Below, piece after piece: positions 61,535-64,000 of a DNA stretch of 64,000 bases (the stretch's first letter is position 1; each line of letters starts with the position of its first letter). This DNA comes from Catonia carolina (taxonomy: Eukaryota > Arthropoda > Insecta > Hemiptera > Achilidae): contig JAQMRL010000003.1 in NCBI GenBank assembly GCA_035578175.1, positions 108,848,469 to 108,912,468 of the forward strand, written 5' to 3'. The notes under the pieces were generated by a model. The model did not search any database. It was not told the DNA's origin and saw nothing but the letters and a program-made list of their open reading frames with translations. The translations under genes and the position numbers were made by a program.

Positions 61535-63217
61535 TTTTGAATCACCCCTATACATTTCACACTTATATCAGAGAACTTGTTTTAGTGTACCGTTTTAAAC
61601 AAAATGCAACACCAACTTTTACAATCTTAAACCAAGTTCGAGATAAACAAGGAACAAAGGAAATACGCCTATTTAAGGTTTAGAATATTGTTTATAAGTC
61701 TCTTTTATAAGTTTAAATTCAATATACAATCGAATCTCTTTTACTCAATAATTCGGATATATACTTTATCTCCTAGCATATATATCCTTAACTCAAAGAG
61801 TTTTTACGGCCATTTTTATTGTAACGAAAAATAGTGTGTTGAGATGATGCAATAGTTTTGTATACTGGCACAAAAACACAAACATTTGTTAATAATTCGT
61901 TTCCACTTTTATGCGATCTTCTCAAAAACGGCTCTTACTTTTTTTGAAAACGTAAGCCTCATCACGTAAACGCATCATTAACTACATTTTGTACACTCTA
62001 CAAGATAGGGTGGGCGCTGTAACTGCTGAAATTCTTGGAGGGCCTGTGCTCTCGTAGTAAACATTGTTTTTTTAATATTTCTGCCATCATATCCATTGTA
62101 GGGCAATAGTGTAATTAAAATTGTCAAAAATTTAATAACCAACATTTTTTACTTCAACAAATTTCTCTTTAGAAAGCCCAGTTTAGAATCATTTGGAAAT
62201 TTTCCGTGTTTTAAATCCAGACTTTAATTTTGCACATTTCTGTTATGATTAAAATTATATTGAGGTTTTCAGTTAACATTATTTACTCATGAATGAACAT
62301 AGAGTGCATTTTTCATTATTTGGCAGGACAAGGAGCATGAGTATTTCACAACAGATTTTTTTAACAATACATAGAAATCGTAACTCTGAGAAAGCAATGA
62401 AGCCTAAATTATGCATGAGCAAAATAATTGCAGGATATGGGAAAAGATTAAATAAAGGAAACAATTAAACCTAATTGTCACTGAAGATTTATTAATTCCA
62501 CAAATTAGGAATCTTTTTCATCATTTAATAACAAGGTTTATTAAATATTTGTTAAAATGCTAGAAATAATGAACAATGTAATTAAAAATTAAGATGCAAT
62601 CATTAAGGAAGAAGTAGCTTACTTTTAAAAGTTTCATAATGTTATATAATATCGTATATCGTCTCGTGCGTTAAACTGTTTAGAAAAACAATTGGCGTTT
62701 CCTAAAACTGCTGGATAAAATCTCATGGCGTCAGGAAATTGTATCGGACCTGTGAAATGGCCCAAAAACACTTTTTCATTCATTATCATCAAAAAATAAA
62801 ATTTTATTGGGCTACTTCATTTGAATAACAAACAATAGGTATTAAAAACATTGCTCAAGTAATAATTGCAAAATTGATTAGTCACGATGAATTAAGTAAT
62901 TTGTATTTCTTCATTAATTTATCACTAATTAAATTTATTCGTTTATTGTTACACATTAACAGAAAGTAATTTCGAAATTTATGGTTAAAACCCGAATCGG
63001 ATACAAAATAAGAACATTTCAAATAAGTTTAAATAATAAACGATAATTAACTTAAATTTTTTAATTTCATTAAAAGGAGTAAACTTGATTTTACGAGTAG
63101 ATCAGTTACCTATATAAGGCTGCATTGACAGATTGGAAATACATTCAATCCTTCTATTACTAGAAAGCGAAACTGATCTGTTTGAGGAAAAAATCAAAAT
63201 CACTTGCTACGATCAAA

Positions 63218-63254
63218 ATGGCCAATTTGATGAACTGTTCAATTATTTGTAAAG
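63218..63254 (+). CDS. Third Kazal-like peptide gene, exon 1 only (window ends in intron 1)
   Basis: The 37-bp first exon, its TATA box at 63111-63117 and its GTAATT donor match those of gene A. The exon encodes the first 12 codons and one base of the signal-peptide region. Intron 1 runs off the window at 64000, so exons 2 and 3 cannot be seen. This is the gene A counterpart in the second tandem unit. Confidence 0.75.
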
Positions 63255-64000
63255 GTAATTACTTTATCTAAAGTTTAGTCGTAGTTTTTAGTCATCTAAA
63301 TTAAACATTTTTAAAAAACAGTTTCACGCATTTCTTAGTTCTTTTCCAGCATTAGAAGATGCCAAGAGGACGTTAACGCAGTCGGCATGTTGGCATAGGT
63401 GCGCTGTAGTAAATGTTGTTTCATGGCTTAGTTCCATACACCTTAAATCTACTTAACTTAATGTGTGTACGTTGGAATCTATTCAATTCAGAACAATAAG
63501 AAACCACATGAGATGAGGATGATATGTATGCTGTGTAAATGAGGTGTATTCTTGTACAGACTCAGGTCGACCATTCCTGAGAGAGTATGGTTAATTGAAC
63601 CCCAACCATCAAGGTACACCGGTAACCACTGTCTAGCATTCAAATCCGTACAAAAGTAACTAACTGTACTAGGATTTGAAACAGGAACCATCGTCTCCGA
63701 AAATCAGCTGTGTAACAGCTGATTTTGGCGAAATCTTAAATGGGAAATTATTTTTAATATCGACTGTCGATACAGGGTATTTAAAAAAGATCCAATTCAA
63801 TTTGTAATTAACTAAAATGTCGTACAAAATATCGTATGAATTAAATACTTATTTAAATTTTTGTTGTAATTTGAATAAATAATATTCATACTATAAACAT
63901 AAATAAACATTTATAGCATTATAACAGATGTTCTAAATGGTTCTCTGTGACTGAATGGCATTTCGTATAAGTTTTTCAACATTTTAAGCCACTTTTCCTA

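Larger units (their letters stand above)
39670..64000 (+). repeat. Segmental duplication, copy 2
   Basis: This is the direct repeat of 1-13494. It is colinear over 39670-about 45525 (matching 1-5780) and about 58105-64000 (matching 5781-13494). The intervening 12.6 kb has no counterpart in copy 1, where the join reads straight from a SINE-like repeat into the 3' part of a DINE-like element. The match runs off the right end inside intron 1 of the third peptide gene, so the duplicated unit continues beyond the window. Confidence 0.93.

Overview
The window is AT-rich, repeat-dense nuclear DNA of an insect. The evidence is spliceosomal introns with GT..AG borders, a Jockey-type LINE, piggyBac and mariner relics, a tRNA-derived SINE and DINE-1-like repeats. 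A hemipteran is plausible, but this is inference. Almost everything is transposable element (TE) sequence or a small family of multi-exon, cysteine-rich secreted peptide genes. There are no prokaryotic features.

Large-scale layout: positions 1-13494 are repeated in direct orientation, nearly identical, at 39670-64000, so the window holds a tandem unit of about 39.7 kb plus the start of the next unit. The two copies differ by clean presence/absence events. A 2.83-kb DUF7869/Sola-like DNA transposon (7396-10224) is only in copy 1. A DINE-like element (59985-60973) is only in copy 2. About 12.6 kb (about 45530-58105, including a Jockey LINE) is only in copy 2. The copies therefore act as natural empty sites that define element ends and target-site duplications (TSDs).

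The host genes are a Kazal-like secreted peptide family with conserved three-exon, phase-1 structure. Gene A is on the + strand (12714-16095) and encodes 96 aa. Gene B is on the - strand (32024-27580) and encodes 108 aa. An orphan third exon lies at 20870-20904 (+). The TATA box, leader and first exon of a third gene (63218-63254, +) are cut by the window end. Relics of the shared upstream and downstream flanks occur at 20400-24350, 26100-28100, 32130-33210 and 48550-48780, so the locus has expanded by direct and inverted duplication.

Mobile elements: (i) two full-length DNA transposons with different terminal inverted repeats (TIRs) but related DDD proteins and 4-bp AWWT TSDs: 7396-10224 (gene broken) and 36144-39179 (gene apparently intact, with one intron); (ii) an internally deleted piggyBac in intron 1 of gene B; (iii) a full-length Jockey-clade LINE inserted in a DINE-like element, with frameshifts and a lost catalytic Asp; (iv) a solo LTR; (v) a tRNA-SINE with an 18-bp TSD; (vi) about 400-bp inverted-repeat fold-back elements; (vii) relics of mariner and of other LINEs; (viii) several uncharacterised dispersed repeats.
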